From Prevotella sp. (GTDB lineage: Bacteria > Bacteroidota > Bacteroidia > Bacteroidales > Bacteroidaceae), in contig JAEETD010000012.1 of assembly GCA_016290175.1 (NCBI GenBank), positions 1 through 56,724 of the forward strand: 56,724 nucleotides of DNA. The letters are read 5' to 3'. A model generated the notes under the pieces. It had not been told where the DNA came from, searched no databases, and worked only from the letters and a program-made list of their open reading frames with translations. Position numbers and translations under genes: made by a program. Below are positions 1-10,100 of the stretch, piece by piece; the first letter of the stretch is position 1; the number at the start of each line of letters is the position of its first letter.

Positions 1-26
1 ACATAGTAAAAAAAGTAAGTTGAAAA

Positions 27-58
27 CTTGGTCCTTTCAAAAATAATGAGTAACTTTG
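27..58 (+). promoter_or_regulatory. Bacteroidota-type promoter of the first secreted protein
   Basis: The -7 box TAACTTTG lies at 51-58 and a -33 box CTTG, one mismatch from TTTG, at 27-30, separated by exactly 20 bases. This is the arrangement recognised by the primary sigma factor of Bacteroidota. Transcription should start near base 65, leaving a leader of about 55 bases before the ATG at 120. Confidence 0.7.
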
Positions 59-119
59 CACGCAAAACAAGCTAATTAGTAAACATAATCAATTATACAA
101 ACATTAAAACAGTAAATTT

Positions 120-2804
120 ATGAAGAAATTTTTTACTTTAACATTGCTTGCAGTGTTTGTGTCTTTGGGAGCCAATGCACAGGCGCTACGCAAAACATGG
201 GATTTCCGCAACGGCTTTAGCCAGAAGACCGTGAATGCCCTAAAAGCCGATCAGGAAGAGTTCGGAGACAGTAAGTATTGGCGTAACTATGAGAGCGATG
301 CCGGCAAGGCCGACTCAAAACATTTCTGGAATGCCAGTGCTGAGTTCAAAAACACTGACAAGATGGCCTGTACCCACAACGGCGGAGTGGAAAAAATTAT
401 AGAAGAATTGGAAGGACTGAAGTTTACCTCATCGACAGCTGCCAAGAAGGTGGTAATCACCTACGATGAGAGTCAGTCAGAGAATGCCGGCAGTCCTAAT
501 GGTGTTTATCCTTTTGGCAAGAGCTACATTTGGATTAACGGTAAGAACGAGACTATTGAGTTCCAGGCCAATTGTGGACAACAGATTCGCATCGGTATTG
601 AGTCACATAAGAACACGGAGGCTCGTGGTATCTCGCTGACCACCAGCACAGGTTCATTGACTCTTGAGTCTGGAGAGCCCGTACCTATGTTCTTCAATGA
701 ATGTGTATGGACTCTGAGCGGTGATGAGAGCGAAGTTGCTAATCTGACCATCAAAACCACCAACGGCTGCCACATCTATTATATTATTGTGGGCGAGGGT
801 GACGATCCTAATGCCAACAAGACGAAGGTGGCCTATCTGACAGAAGGCAACGATGGCACAGCAGAGGCAGCCTATCAGGCACTCGCAGCCAACGACCAGC
901 TGAACGTGACCGTTACGGATCTGACAGAAAAGATCAGCCGTGGCGCAGATTTCTACAGCAAGTTTGACGCTATCGTTGTAGGTCCTTCCGTCAGCAGCGG
1001 TGCCGGAGAAATCAAAGATCTCATTGCATTCTATCCCATCCTGAACCTGAATGCTAAATTGTATGATGCCTGGGGATATGGAACTGCTACAGAGTTCTCA
1101 CAGGGTATTGCAAAAATCAACAATCTGAAGAGCGACCTCTTTACAGGTTTTGAGGAAAATACTGATTACTTTACGGAAGGCGAAGGCGAAGAGGCCGTCA
1201 GCTTCTTCTCCATCAACGAAAATGCATTTACTGGTGTAAAGCTTGGTGAGTACTTTGCCGGCGACGAGAAGTTGTCTACCGACTTCGCTGACGAGACGGT
1301 TGTAGCCATCCATACGCACAACCCGTATCACAATGCCTATATCTTCATGCCCGCAGAAATTGCAACCAGTGCTCCAAAGGTGCTGATGAATGCCATCGAG
1401 GCCGTGAAGTCATCGAAGAGTGAGATCACCAGGACCTCAGCTCCGAAGATTACCCTCGAGTACAAGAATCTGAACACGAACATCCTGATGGCTATGGCAG
1501 CTTCGAACCTGCCCAAGCCACATATCTATTATACGCTCGACGGTTCCGAGCCAACTGTGGCCAGCACAGAATATACCGAGATGCTCAATGTGACGGCTCC
1601 CTGCACTGTGAAGGCAGTAGCCATCGCCGAGGGTTATCTGCTCAGCGAGGTGGCCACCAAGGAGGTGGAGATCTTCTCGCAGCCCGCATCACCGGTGATT
1701 GCACAGACCTATGAAAGCGGCGCTACAACCGTGACGCTGACATGCGAGACTGAAGGTGTGGACATCTGGTACAACTATCAGGAGAGCAACGACACCGCTT
1801 TGTCGATGAAGTACACCGAGCCCTTCGTACTCAAAGCTCCTACTACAGTTACGGCATTCTCCGTTGCTGCCGGACAAGTATTCTCTGAACTGGCTACCCA
1901 GCGTGTAGTGGTGAAGGACGCTGTGGTGCGTCGCGACGTAATCGGCCACTTCGACGCCAATACCGACGAATGGGGTGTAAATGCAAGCGGCACTACCGGA
2001 AGCACCGTCTACCACTTCTCTTGGGGCAAGAATGCAGCCTCCATCTACGACACCACACAAGATCCTATCGCAACCAACGTTGACCCTGAGACAGGTGACG
2101 AGACACCAGTCGAGAAACCTTATGAGTTCTGGGTTCCCTCTGAGGAGAATGAGTGGGAGTTGAAGTCAAAGGGCCAGGTGCTGATCTACCAGACCCTGAC
2201 AGCAGGCTCGGACGTTGGCAACGATGCCGGTTATAATCCTGAGACTTCAGGCGACATCATCGACTACGCTCCCATCACCAAGCAGGACATCCAGTTCGGC
2301 GGCAAGGTAAGCGATGAACCGTTTACTGGAGCTATCCAGAGCCGCAAGAAGTTCCAAGGCCCGTTCAATCTCGTAACCTATGTGGGTACTGCATCTGGCA
2401 ACGAGGCAAAAATGATTCTGCAGGTATCAACAGACAGCCTGACATGGGAAAACGTGGGCGATGCGATGGTCACTTCTGCTGTAAAACGTCTGTGGAAGGG
2501 CTATGAGCGCAACTACGAAGGCACTAATGAGGTGTATGTACGTATCATGCAGGAGAGCGGCAGCGCCGGTGCTCAGATCTACGACATCTACGTGCTGAAT
2601 GCCGGTGAGACCTCTGCAGCCCTGAAGGCTCAGTTCGATGAGGAATATGCCAACTATACCGGCATCGAGGCTATCGCCAACAAGACGGCCAAGGTGACCA
2701 AGGGCATCTATAACCTGAACGGTATCCGTCAGAACAATCTGAAGCGTGGTCTGAACATCATCGTGAAGAATGACGGTAGCGTGGAAAAGGTACTAGTGAA
2801 GTAA
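120..2804 (+). CDS. Secreted multidomain adhesin-like protein with chitobiase-type beta-sandwich repeats and a T9SS tail
   Basis: The 894-residue product starts with a clear signal peptide (cleavage near ANAQ, residues 18-21). No catalytic motif was recognised. Around residues 440-510 and 525-600 lie two repeats of the chitobiase/beta-hexosaminidase C-terminal type; the first has the signature IYYTLDGSEPT, the second a diverged form around IWYNYQESNDTA. These are small beta-sandwiches found as linkers or binding modules in Bacteroidota surface proteins. The N-terminal 200 residues look beta-rich, perhaps a jelly-roll. The last 35 residues (GIYNLNGIRQNN, then RGLNIIVKNDG) resemble the Prevotella form of the T9SS sorting tail, so the protein is probably exported to the surface or medium. 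It is monocistronic, with its own promoter and a strong terminator. A binding or accessory role for the neighbouring PL11 lyase is an inference from position only. Confidence 0.75.
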   Translation: MKKFFTLTLLAVFVSLGANAQALRKTWDFRNGFSQKTVNALKADQEEFGDSKYWRNYESDAGKADSKHFWNASAEFKNTDKMACTHNGGVEKIIEELEGLKFTSSTAAKKVVITYDESQSENAGSPNGVYPFGKSYIWINGKNETIEFQANCGQQIRIGIESHKNTEARGISLTTSTGSLTLESGEPVPMFFNECVWTLSGDESEVANLTIKTTNGCHIYYIIVGEGDDPNANKTKVAYLTEGNDGTAEAAYQALAANDQLNVTVTDLTEKISRGADFYSKFDAIVVGPSVSSGAGEIKDLIAFYPILNLNAKLYDAWGYGTATEFSQGIAKINNLKSDLFTGFEENTDYFTEGEGEEAVSFFSINENAFTGVKLGEYFAGDEKLSTDFADETVVAIHTHNPYHNAYIFMPAEIATSAPKVLMNAIEAVKSSKSEITRTSAPKITLEYKNLNTNILMAMAASNLPKPHIYYTLDGSEPTVASTEYTEMLNVTAPCTVKAVAIAEGYLLSEVATKEVEIFSQPASPVIAQTYESGATTVTLTCETEGVDIWYNYQESNDTALSMKYTEPFVLKAPTTVTAFSVAAGQVFSELATQRVVVKDAVVRRDVIGHFDANTDEWGVNASGTTGSTVYHFSWGKNAASIYDTTQDPIATNVDPETGDETPVEKPYEFWVPSEENEWELKSKGQVLIYQTLTAGSDVGNDAGYNPETSGDIIDYAPITKQDIQFGGKVSDEPFTGAIQSRKKFQGPFNLVTYVGTASGNEAKMILQVSTDSLTWENVGDAMVTSAVKRLWKGYERNYEGTNEVYVRIMQESGSAGAQIYDIYVLNAGETSAALKAQFDEEYANYTGIEAIANKTAKVTKGIYNLNGIRQNNLKRGLNIIVKNDGSVEKVLVK

Positions 2805-2824
2805 TTCACAGGTATCTCACACAT

Positions 2825-2862
2825 AAAATCGGTACATCGTTTGGTGGTGTACCGATTTTTTT
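2825..2862 (+). terminator. Intrinsic terminator overlapping the next promoter
   Basis: A perfect 12-bp stem (AAAATCGGTACA at 2825-2836 with TGTACCGATTTT at 2848-2859) closes an 11-base loop and runs into a T tract. It ends the transcript of the gene ending at 2804. Its loop contains the TTTG used as the -33 box of the following promoter. Confidence 0.85.
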
Positions 2863-2871
2863 GTACCTTTG
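2840..2871 (+). promoter_or_regulatory. Promoter of the first PL11 lyase gene
   Basis: The -33 box TTTG is at 2840-2843 and the -7 box TACCTTTG at 2864-2871, with exactly 20 bases between them. It is a full consensus promoter, lying partly inside the terminator of the preceding gene. The ATG at 2901 follows after a short leader. Confidence 0.8.
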
Positions 2872-2900
2872 CACCGTGACTATCTACTAATATATTTCGT

Positions 2901-5138
2901 ATGAGCAAATTAAGACTATACACAATGGTAATGATGGCGTTGGCAATTCACTCTGCCAATGCCCAGGTAACACCCGTGAGCCAGATGGAAAAACTGGACA
3001 GAGGAGTGGTGGCTGTGCCCACATCAAGCACCTCGAACTTCATCAGTTGGCGACTGCTAGGGACTGACGACAAGGCAGCTACCACCTTCGACCTTATGCG
3101 CGACGGTACGGTGATTGCCAACGACCTGAAGGTAACGAACTATCAGGACCAGCAAGGTTCGGCAACCGCAAAATACCAAGTGGTGACAAAGGTGAACGGC
3201 CAGACCACAGGAACTCCTTCAGCTGAAGTAATGCCCTGGGGCAAAAAGTATCTCACACTAAAACTTAATCGTCCATCTGATGGCACCAACAAAGCCGGTA
3301 CGAATTACTCGTATACGCCTAATGACATGTCAGTAGGTGATGTTGACGGTGACGGTCAGTATGAACTCTTCGTCAAGTGGGATCCCTCCAATTCACAAGA
3401 CAATGGTCATGCGACTACAGGAGAATATACTGGCAATGTGTTTATAGACTGCTACCAACTGGATGGTACATTGTTATGGCGAATCGATCTGGGACAGAAC
3501 ATCCGGGCCGGTGCCCACTATACGCAGTTTATGGTGTATGACTTCGACAAAGACGGCAAGGCAGAACTGATGTGCAAGACAGCCACAGGTTCGAAAGACG
3601 CCTTGGGCAACTACGTCAATCAGGCAGCCACAGACGCCACCATCAAGGGTCACGAAAACAACAAGGACTATCGCAACAGCTCCGGCCATGTACTGAGCGG
3701 ACCAGAATACCTGACGGTGTTCGACGGACTCACCGGCAAGGCTATCCACACTACCTGGTATCTTCCTGGCCGGGCAGGAGCAGGCACAAAGTCACCATCG
3801 GGCAGCAACACCACTGAGGGCGGTTCCGAATTGGGGAAAGTCAGTACCTTACCAGAGAAGTCGTTTTGGGGAGACAATTACGGCAACCGCTCAGAGCGTT
3901 TCTTAGCAGCTGTGGCCTATGTCAACGGAGCCGAACAGCCTGCCTGCGGCATCTTCGTCAGAGGCTATTATTCCAGAGCCTACGTATGGGCCGTCAGTTT
4001 CGATGGTACGCGACTCCATACTGAATGGCTGCATTGTTCACCTAATGCCACACAATGGTTGGTATTCAACCAGACAGGCACCACTTCTGTTAAAGTGGAT
4101 GTTGATGGTGAGACATTGGTTCGCAATGGTCTCAAGACAGCCCCCAAGCCCACAAATGGAACCACTGGAAGCGGTACATTATTCAGCAACGGTAATCATA
4201 ATCTCTCGATTGCAGACGTAGACAATGACGGCAAGGACGAGATTATCTGGGGCTCGGCCGCACTTGACGACGACGGCACCCTACTCTACGCCACAGGCTT
4301 CGGTCACGGTGACGCCATCCACGTAGGCAAGATGATTCCAGACCAAACAGGTTATCAGGTATTTGAGGTACACGAAGCAGAGCCGTATGGATGGGATTTG
4401 CATGATGCAGCCACTGGTAAGATACTGTATAGCGACACTGGCGGGAAAGATAATGGCAGAGGCATGGCTGCAGATCTGACTGGTAAAGACGGCTGGGAAT
4501 TCTGGTCAAGTAACGACCGCACACCACGTTCGGCTGCAACCGGCAAGGCTACCAGCATTAAGAACTGCTCTGTTAATTTCCGCATCTATTGGGACGGCTC
4601 CATACAGGATCAGTTGTTTGATGGCAATGCTCCTAGCGGTTCAACGTCGGCTAACCCATACATTGAGAAATGGAACGGCAGCAGCTTTAGCAAGATTGTT
4701 GAGAACTTCAACACAGCAGCCTATAACTACGGTCAGACCTGCAACACCACAAAGGCCACGCCCTGTCTTCAGGCCGACATCCTTGGTGACTGGCGCGAAG
4801 AACTCATCCTGTGGAACCTGAATAATCCTACTGAAGTGAACATATACACGACATCCATTCAGACCCAACATGCCGTGCCCACACTGATGCACGACCATGT
4901 CTATCGCATGGGTGTTGCCTGGCAGAACACGGCCTATAACCAGCCCCCACACCTGGGCTATTACTTGCCCGATTATATCAACGGCAAACTGACGGGCATC
5001 ATAACGATGTCTGATGTAAGCAGTAATATGTCAGATGTATGGTATACGCTTGGTGGACAGAAGCTCAGCGGCAAGCCTGCACAGAATGGCATCTATATCC
5101 ATCAAGGACAGAAAGTCGTCATTAATGACAAGCATTAA
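2901..5138 (+). CDS. Secreted rhamnogalacturonan lyase, PL11 family, with T9SS tail
   Basis: This 745-residue protein is predicted to cleave the rhamnogalacturonan I backbone by beta-elimination, leaving unsaturated galacturonosyl ends. After a signal peptide (about residues 1-22) comes the family's N-terminal Ig/FN3-like domain with the signature LDRGVVAV (32-39). The eight-bladed propeller fills about residues 115-690. Calcium-binding DxDxDG-type loops are visible at GDVDGDGQYE, YDFDKDGKAE and ADVDNDGKDE, and the family signatures KWDPSNSQDN, LLWRIDLG, GHGDAIH, ADILGDWREE and YNQPPHLGYY are all present. The last 40 residues (VWYTLGGQKLSG, NGIYIHQGQKVVI) form a T9SS-like tail, so it acts outside the cell. 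It is the surface-exported member of three PL11 genes here. Whether it is endo- or exo-acting cannot be read from the sequence. Confidence 0.92.
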   Translation: MSKLRLYTMVMMALAIHSANAQVTPVSQMEKLDRGVVAVPTSSTSNFISWRLLGTDDKAATTFDLMRDGTVIANDLKVTNYQDQQGSATAKYQVVTKVNGQTTGTPSAEVMPWGKKYLTLKLNRPSDGTNKAGTNYSYTPNDMSVGDVDGDGQYELFVKWDPSNSQDNGHATTGEYTGNVFIDCYQLDGTLLWRIDLGQNIRAGAHYTQFMVYDFDKDGKAELMCKTATGSKDALGNYVNQAATDATIKGHENNKDYRNSSGHVLSGPEYLTVFDGLTGKAIHTTWYLPGRAGAGTKSPSGSNTTEGGSELGKVSTLPEKSFWGDNYGNRSERFLAAVAYVNGAEQPACGIFVRGYYSRAYVWAVSFDGTRLHTEWLHCSPNATQWLVFNQTGTTSVKVDVDGETLVRNGLKTAPKPTNGTTGSGTLFSNGNHNLSIADVDNDGKDEIIWGSAALDDDGTLLYATGFGHGDAIHVGKMIPDQTGYQVFEVHEAEPYGWDLHDAATGKILYSDTGGKDNGRGMAADLTGKDGWEFWSSNDRTPRSAATGKATSIKNCSVNFRIYWDGSIQDQLFDGNAPSGSTSANPYIEKWNGSSFSKIVENFNTAAYNYGQTCNTTKATPCLQADILGDWREELILWNLNNPTEVNIYTTSIQTQHAVPTLMHDHVYRMGVAWQNTAYNQPPHLGYYLPDYINGKLTGIITMSDVSSNMSDVWYTLGGQKLSGKPAQNGIYIHQGQKVVINDKH

Positions 5139-5163
5139 GACTCCATAGTGAGACATAGTCCAA

Positions 5164-5201
5164 AAGAAAAGGTGCGGGATTTGAATCTCGCACCTTTTCT
5201 T
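5164..5201. terminator. Bidirectional terminator between convergent units
   Basis: AAGAAAAGGTGCG (5164-5176) pairs with CGCACCTTTTCTT (5189-5201), and four more pairs, one of them a G-T wobble, extend the stem to a 4-base loop. The A-rich and T-rich flanks give a T tract in both directions. It serves the PL11 gene on the plus strand and the long SusC/SusD/FAS1 operon on the minus strand. Confidence 0.85.
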
Positions 5202-5218
5202 CTGGTATCATGCAGGTT

Positions 5219-7075
5219 TTACTTAAATGGCAAGTACCAGTTGTTCTCATTCGTCAGATCCTTTACAGGATTCTTATAGGCCAGTTTCCTGGCCAACCAC
5301 TGACCACCAAAGTTAGCACCGTACGGGCTGCTGGCATTCTTGTGGCGTGCCAGACGGCAGAGGTCATAGAAACGACTACCCTCGAAAGCGAATTCCAGAG
5401 CATACTCATCGCAGAGCAGATCCTCAACAGCATTGATTGAATCCTGCTTTGTGGTGCCCACTGCAACCTTATAGGTCGTAGCAATTTCAGCCATCTTCTG
5501 GCTCACCACAGGCGTCAGCTGATACTGAGAGAGACCTGGCATATAGTTATTACCATTGGCATCATTGGCATAGCCAGCCCCATGAGTATGCACACCAAAC
5601 ATATTCTGAACACTTGCGAACTTAGAGATATTGGCGCTACTCAGTATCGGATAAGTGGTATGAAGCGCCTCCAGAGTCGATTCGCTCAGGTATGGAGCCA
5701 CTGCCAGTCCGGCTGTAAGACCATCTTTCAGGATAGCAAAGGCGGCATCATACATACCAAGACGGTTAAAGGCCTCTGCCAAGTGCATCATCACCGTTGT
5801 GGTCCGGTATAGAATAACACGTGGCTGCGTATACATGCTCACCCAAAGTTTGGTAGAATCGGCCTCAACATCACGACGCTCATAAGTGATGCCGGAAATA
5901 CGTGCATCTCCAAGCTTAGCAGAGTTGATGACCGCCTGCGTAAATGTGCTGGCAGTAGAATAGTAATAGTAATCCTGACTGCTCGACATATTGACATAAC
6001 TCTCACTGGGCAATATCTGAATTTCATCGATGTATCTATCGTCTGTAGAAGAGGCTGATGTAGAATAGTAATCATAGCCAAAAGCCTTTGGGAGCTCAGA
6101 AGTATGTCCCTGCTGAGAATTCTGAGCCAAAGGAATATAACAGATGATATCCGAATTCTGGTCATCATCACTCGGCGATAGAATCGACTCCCAGCTGTTT
6201 GTATTCGAACGTTGATCAAAATTGCTGTCATGCCAATCACTCGGGAGATCGGAAGTTCCAAGATAATATGTATTCCCAGATCTCTGTAACACATGATATG
6301 GCAGTTGCGTAAAAGCAATGTGTCTGCGCGACTCTGGAGCCACCTCTGTGAGATAGGTGACATAATGGACTGCAGCCCGATGATAGTCCTTTACTTCCAA
6401 ATACATATCACCCAATACCAAATCGACAGGGATAAACAGGCGAGAGGGATAGATGGCGCTATTCTGTGGAGACACATTACCTAAGGTCGGTGTCTCATAA
6501 CCTGTATACTGCTCAAGATCAGGGGCCAACTTTGACACGATGCCCGCCATATCCAATTCCGGATAGCTGCCTTCATCAATCTGAGAAATCTGAGTCAGCG
6601 GTTCGGTATAGAAAGGCACCTTACCATAAATCCTAGCCAGTTGCATATAAGCCCAGGCACGAATGGCCTTCACTGCCACATACTCTTTCATGACCACATA
6701 GTCGGCACCTGTGTGCAGTGTCGTGTCACGATGGGTAATGTAATAATTACAGTTGTTAATGACGCGATAATAGACATAGGCCGAATCATACTTATTAGCG
6801 GTTGTAGCCGAGAAATCTGCCAACTGACGCAGGTTATTGTCAGTATACGTCGTCGTTCTTGTCAAATCGCCACGCATCTCGCCCTGGAACACATACTGAT
6901 CGGCCAGCTGCTGCATACCCTGCAGAATACCCAAAGCATAGAATACGGAGTCCGTCTTTTCTGACAGTTCAGGATCAAAGACCTGACGTGAACTGTCTGT
7001 TTCCAACATGTCGGAACAAGACCAAGTGCTGAAGACAGCACAGATGGCGCAGATGATTATCATTATCTTTTTCAT
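5219..7075 (-). CDS. SusD/RagB-family surface glycan-binding lipoprotein (pair 1)
   Basis: This 618-residue lipoprotein is the binding lid of a SusC/SusD outer-membrane import complex. The signal peptide ends in the lipobox STWSC, with the acylated cysteine at residue 20. The middle shows the helical TPR-like fold of SusD (VMKEYVAVKAIRAWAYMQLARIYG, with the conserved ALRA-type helix here as VKAIRAWAY), and near the C-terminus the family hallmark EYALEFAFEGSRFYDLCR is intact. It ends NNWYLPFK, typical of SusD proteins. It is the last gene of the seven-gene operon, 35 bases after its SusC partner, and is followed by a bidirectional terminator. The central region is rich in Ser, Asp and Tyr and is not alignable by eye with the other two SusD proteins here, so a different ligand is likely. 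The ligand itself is unknown. Confidence 0.93.
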   Translation of the reverse strand: MKKIMIIICAICAVFSTWSCSDMLETDSSRQVFDPELSEKTDSVFYALGILQGMQQLADQYVFQGEMRGDLTRTTTYTDNNLRQLADFSATTANKYDSAYVYYRVINNCNYYITHRDTTLHTGADYVVMKEYVAVKAIRAWAYMQLARIYGKVPFYTEPLTQISQIDEGSYPELDMAGIVSKLAPDLEQYTGYETPTLGNVSPQNSAIYPSRLFIPVDLVLGDMYLEVKDYHRAAVHYVTYLTEVAPESRRHIAFTQLPYHVLQRSGNTYYLGTSDLPSDWHDSNFDQRSNTNSWESILSPSDDDQNSDIICYIPLAQNSQQGHTSELPKAFGYDYYSTSASSTDDRYIDEIQILPSESYVNMSSSQDYYYYSTASTFTQAVINSAKLGDARISGITYERRDVEADSTKLWVSMYTQPRVILYRTTTVMMHLAEAFNRLGMYDAAFAILKDGLTAGLAVAPYLSESTLEALHTTYPILSSANISKFASVQNMFGVHTHGAGYANDANGNNYMPGLSQYQLTPVVSQKMAEIATTYKVAVGTTKQDSINAVEDLLCDEYALEFAFEGSRFYDLCRLARHKNASSPYGANFGGQWLARKLAYKNPVKDLTNENNWYLPFK

Positions 7076-7110
7076 AATCTCTTTTTCTTATTTCTTGATT
7101 CCTAATTCCT

Positions 7111-10100
7111 TTACAAGTTAATCTTAACACCTGCCATGAATGAGCGTCCTTGTGCCACAGTGCCACAGTCAATACCCTGATAGAAGACACTGCTGGCAAT
7201 GCTGAATTCAGGATCGTTACCAAGATACTTGGTCAGTGTCAACAGGTTCTGTGCCTCTGCCCAGACTGTCAAGCCCTGCAGCCAGGTCCATGAGCCTGGG
7301 ATTGGTATCTGATAACTGATATTGACAGTTTTCAGACGCAGATAGGAGCCGTCCTCAATCCAACGGTCACTGAAACGGTTGTTACCCATCGGATCGTCAT
7401 AATTTGCACGCGGCAATTCTGCCTGCTGTCCCTCATAACGCCAACGGTTTGCAGAAGAGACTTGCTGATTAAAGAAGTTTGAACCAGAGTTAAGCACAGA
7501 GCGCTGGTAGTTGTAGACATCATTACCCAAAGAGTAATTGAGCCCCAGCGACAAGGTCAGTTGTTTCCAATTGACAGAAGCGAATATATTACCATAGAGA
7601 TCGGGATTGGGATCACCGATGATGGTCTTATCCTGTGCATCAATCTTTCCATCGTTGTTACGATCAATGAAATGCACGTCGCCCGATGTAAAGCTATTGG
7701 CGTTTCCGGCATTATCCTCCATGTATAAATAATTTCCATTCTTACCTGCAGCCTTGGCTTCAGCATCGGAAGCGAAGATGCCTGCAGTTTGGTAACCATA
7801 GAACATAGCCACGGGATTGCCGACACTTGTCAAGATATTGTCATCACCATAGATAGAAGAAGTAAAGTCACCATCAGGCAACTTGGTTACTTCATTCTTG
7901 TAGTGACCCATGGTGAAGCCCAACTCTACGCGCCAGTCCTTGGCCACAAGGGGTTTACCGTTGACAGAAAGTTCGAAACCCATATTCTTCAATGAACCTC
8001 CATTGCTCCAATAGTTGTTGATACCACCTATCGGGTTTGAGAAGGACTTCAACATCAACAGATTATCCGTCTTATGGATGAAGAAATCTGCACCAATGCC
8101 CAGACGGTTGTTGAACAGATAGCTCTGGAGGCCAATGTTCATCTTCTTGGTCGACTCCCATTGAATCTTATCGTTACCGACATTGGTCAATTGCATACCC
8201 ATAGCATTGTTGTAGTACTTTACTGCCATGAAACTGGTACGAGCTGCATAGTTGGAAATATCATCATTACCGCTGATATCAAAACCAACATTCATACGCA
8301 AGTAGTTAACAATACCACCCTTCGGGAACCAATTCTCGTTAGTCAACACCCATCCCAATTGTACGCTCGGGAATATGGCCCATTTTACTCCGAAGAGTCC
8401 TAAACCATCTGCATTCTCACCAAAGCGGCTGTTAGCCTCTGCCAAAAATGACAGGGTTGCGAAATAGCGGTTCATATAGTTATAGTCCACATTACCAAAC
8501 CACTGGATATTCTTCCACACATCATTGACACCATCAACACCAGAAATACCAGAGATACTCAAGGTCGGATTCTTGTCATCCACCGTGGAACGGTATTCAG
8601 AGCTCAGATCGCTGTTATCGAATGAGAAATAATTATAGCGTGCACCGACAAAGGCACCCAACCAATGTTTGCCCATCTGTTTCTGCCAATCAAGTTGAAG
8701 CTTGCCCATGAAGTTCTGTTCCTTAGCAAACATCGACTCTACCATCGCCGTGACCGTTCCCTTCTCTGCAATCTCAAAGGGAGGCACTCCGTTAAAGGGA
8801 CGATAATAACGTTGCGAATTACGATTAAGCATATAATACAGATTGGCCGACAATTTCAGGTAGGGAGTGAATTCATAGGTCGGAGCCACATGGACTGTGA
8901 AGTAAGTATTCTCTGCCTTGTTCTTGTTATCGCCATTACCATTGTTGATGATGGCCACGGGATTAGCAAGAGATGTATTGACAACAGCATTGCGAGGTTT
9001 CTCGCTACACTCCAGAATATTGTCATAATCACTGAGCAAATTCGTAAAACGCTTTGCAATAGCATTATACTGATAAGGCGCCACAAGAGGCGACTTGATC
9101 AGTGCAAGCACGGCTGGCGAGGTAATGGTACTAGCTGTCAGGTCGGCACCAATGCCATCATCAAAGATGTAAGTATTCGTACGAGAGATTGCAATATCAA
9201 ACTTTGTCGTCAAATTCCAGAGAATCTTAATATCGGTATTGAAACGGACATTCATACGGTCGAACGAGGTTTCCTTTACGGTATTGTCAGACTTAACATA
9301 TCCCACAGACAAATTGTACATACCAACATCGTCACCACCTTGCACGTTGATGCTGTAGTTCTGAGTGATTGCGTTCCGGTACACATAATCAGTCCAGTCG
9401 GTATTATTATGATAGGTATTATAATAATACCCATCCGGATCATCATTCAGGAAATGGAAGTTCTTGTATTCATTGATATTAGGAAGTGTTCCCAACAATT
9501 CTGTAGCATAACGACGATACTGAGACGCATCCATCATCGTAGGCAACTGAGGAATCAACTGGACACCTGCAGAGATATTGGCATCAATACGGGTCGCCAT
9601 CGACTTTCCACGTTTGGTCTCAATCAGTAAGACACCGTTGGCACCACGGGCACCATAAAGGGCAGTGGCATTCTTCAACACCGTTACCTTTTCTATATCA
9701 TCCGGAGCAATATTTGCCAGAATATTGTTGAATTGGCCTTGATGCAGAGAAATACGATTACGCTGCATATCCTGTTCAATGCCATCAACCACAATCAGTG
9801 GCTGTGCATCGCTTGTAATACTGTTCAGACCACGGATAAACATAGAGGCACCTCCATCTACAGCTGCAGAACGCATGATGCTATGCATATCACCACCGAG
9901 CTTATTGGCAATCTCATTGTCGACAGTTACCCCAAAACGATTAATCGTAGCAGTTTTACGAGCCGTATACGTGGTTCCTTCACCATACATCGGAAGAAAT
10001 TTATCGCTCAGCATCTTGATGTCAATAGTCTGGGAATTGCTACTGACAGCCACTTGCTGTGGCAGATACTCAGGTGAATACACATACAGGGCTGTAGCAA

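Noticed and set aside
120..2804. Calling the first protein a beta-hexosaminidase because of its chitobiase-type repeats
   Set aside because: Only the C-terminal accessory sandwich is present; no catalytic barrel or GH20 acid pair was found.
5172..5195. tRNA T-arm-like sequence (GATTCAAATCCCGC on the minus strand)
   Set aside because: It is part of a long perfect terminator stem; no acceptor stem, anticodon arm or D arm is present.
8665..9630. A 321-codon plus-strand open frame opposite a SusC gene
   Set aside because: The SusC plug and barrel cover this region; the antisense product is rich in Ile/His/Arg as expected for a mirror frame.
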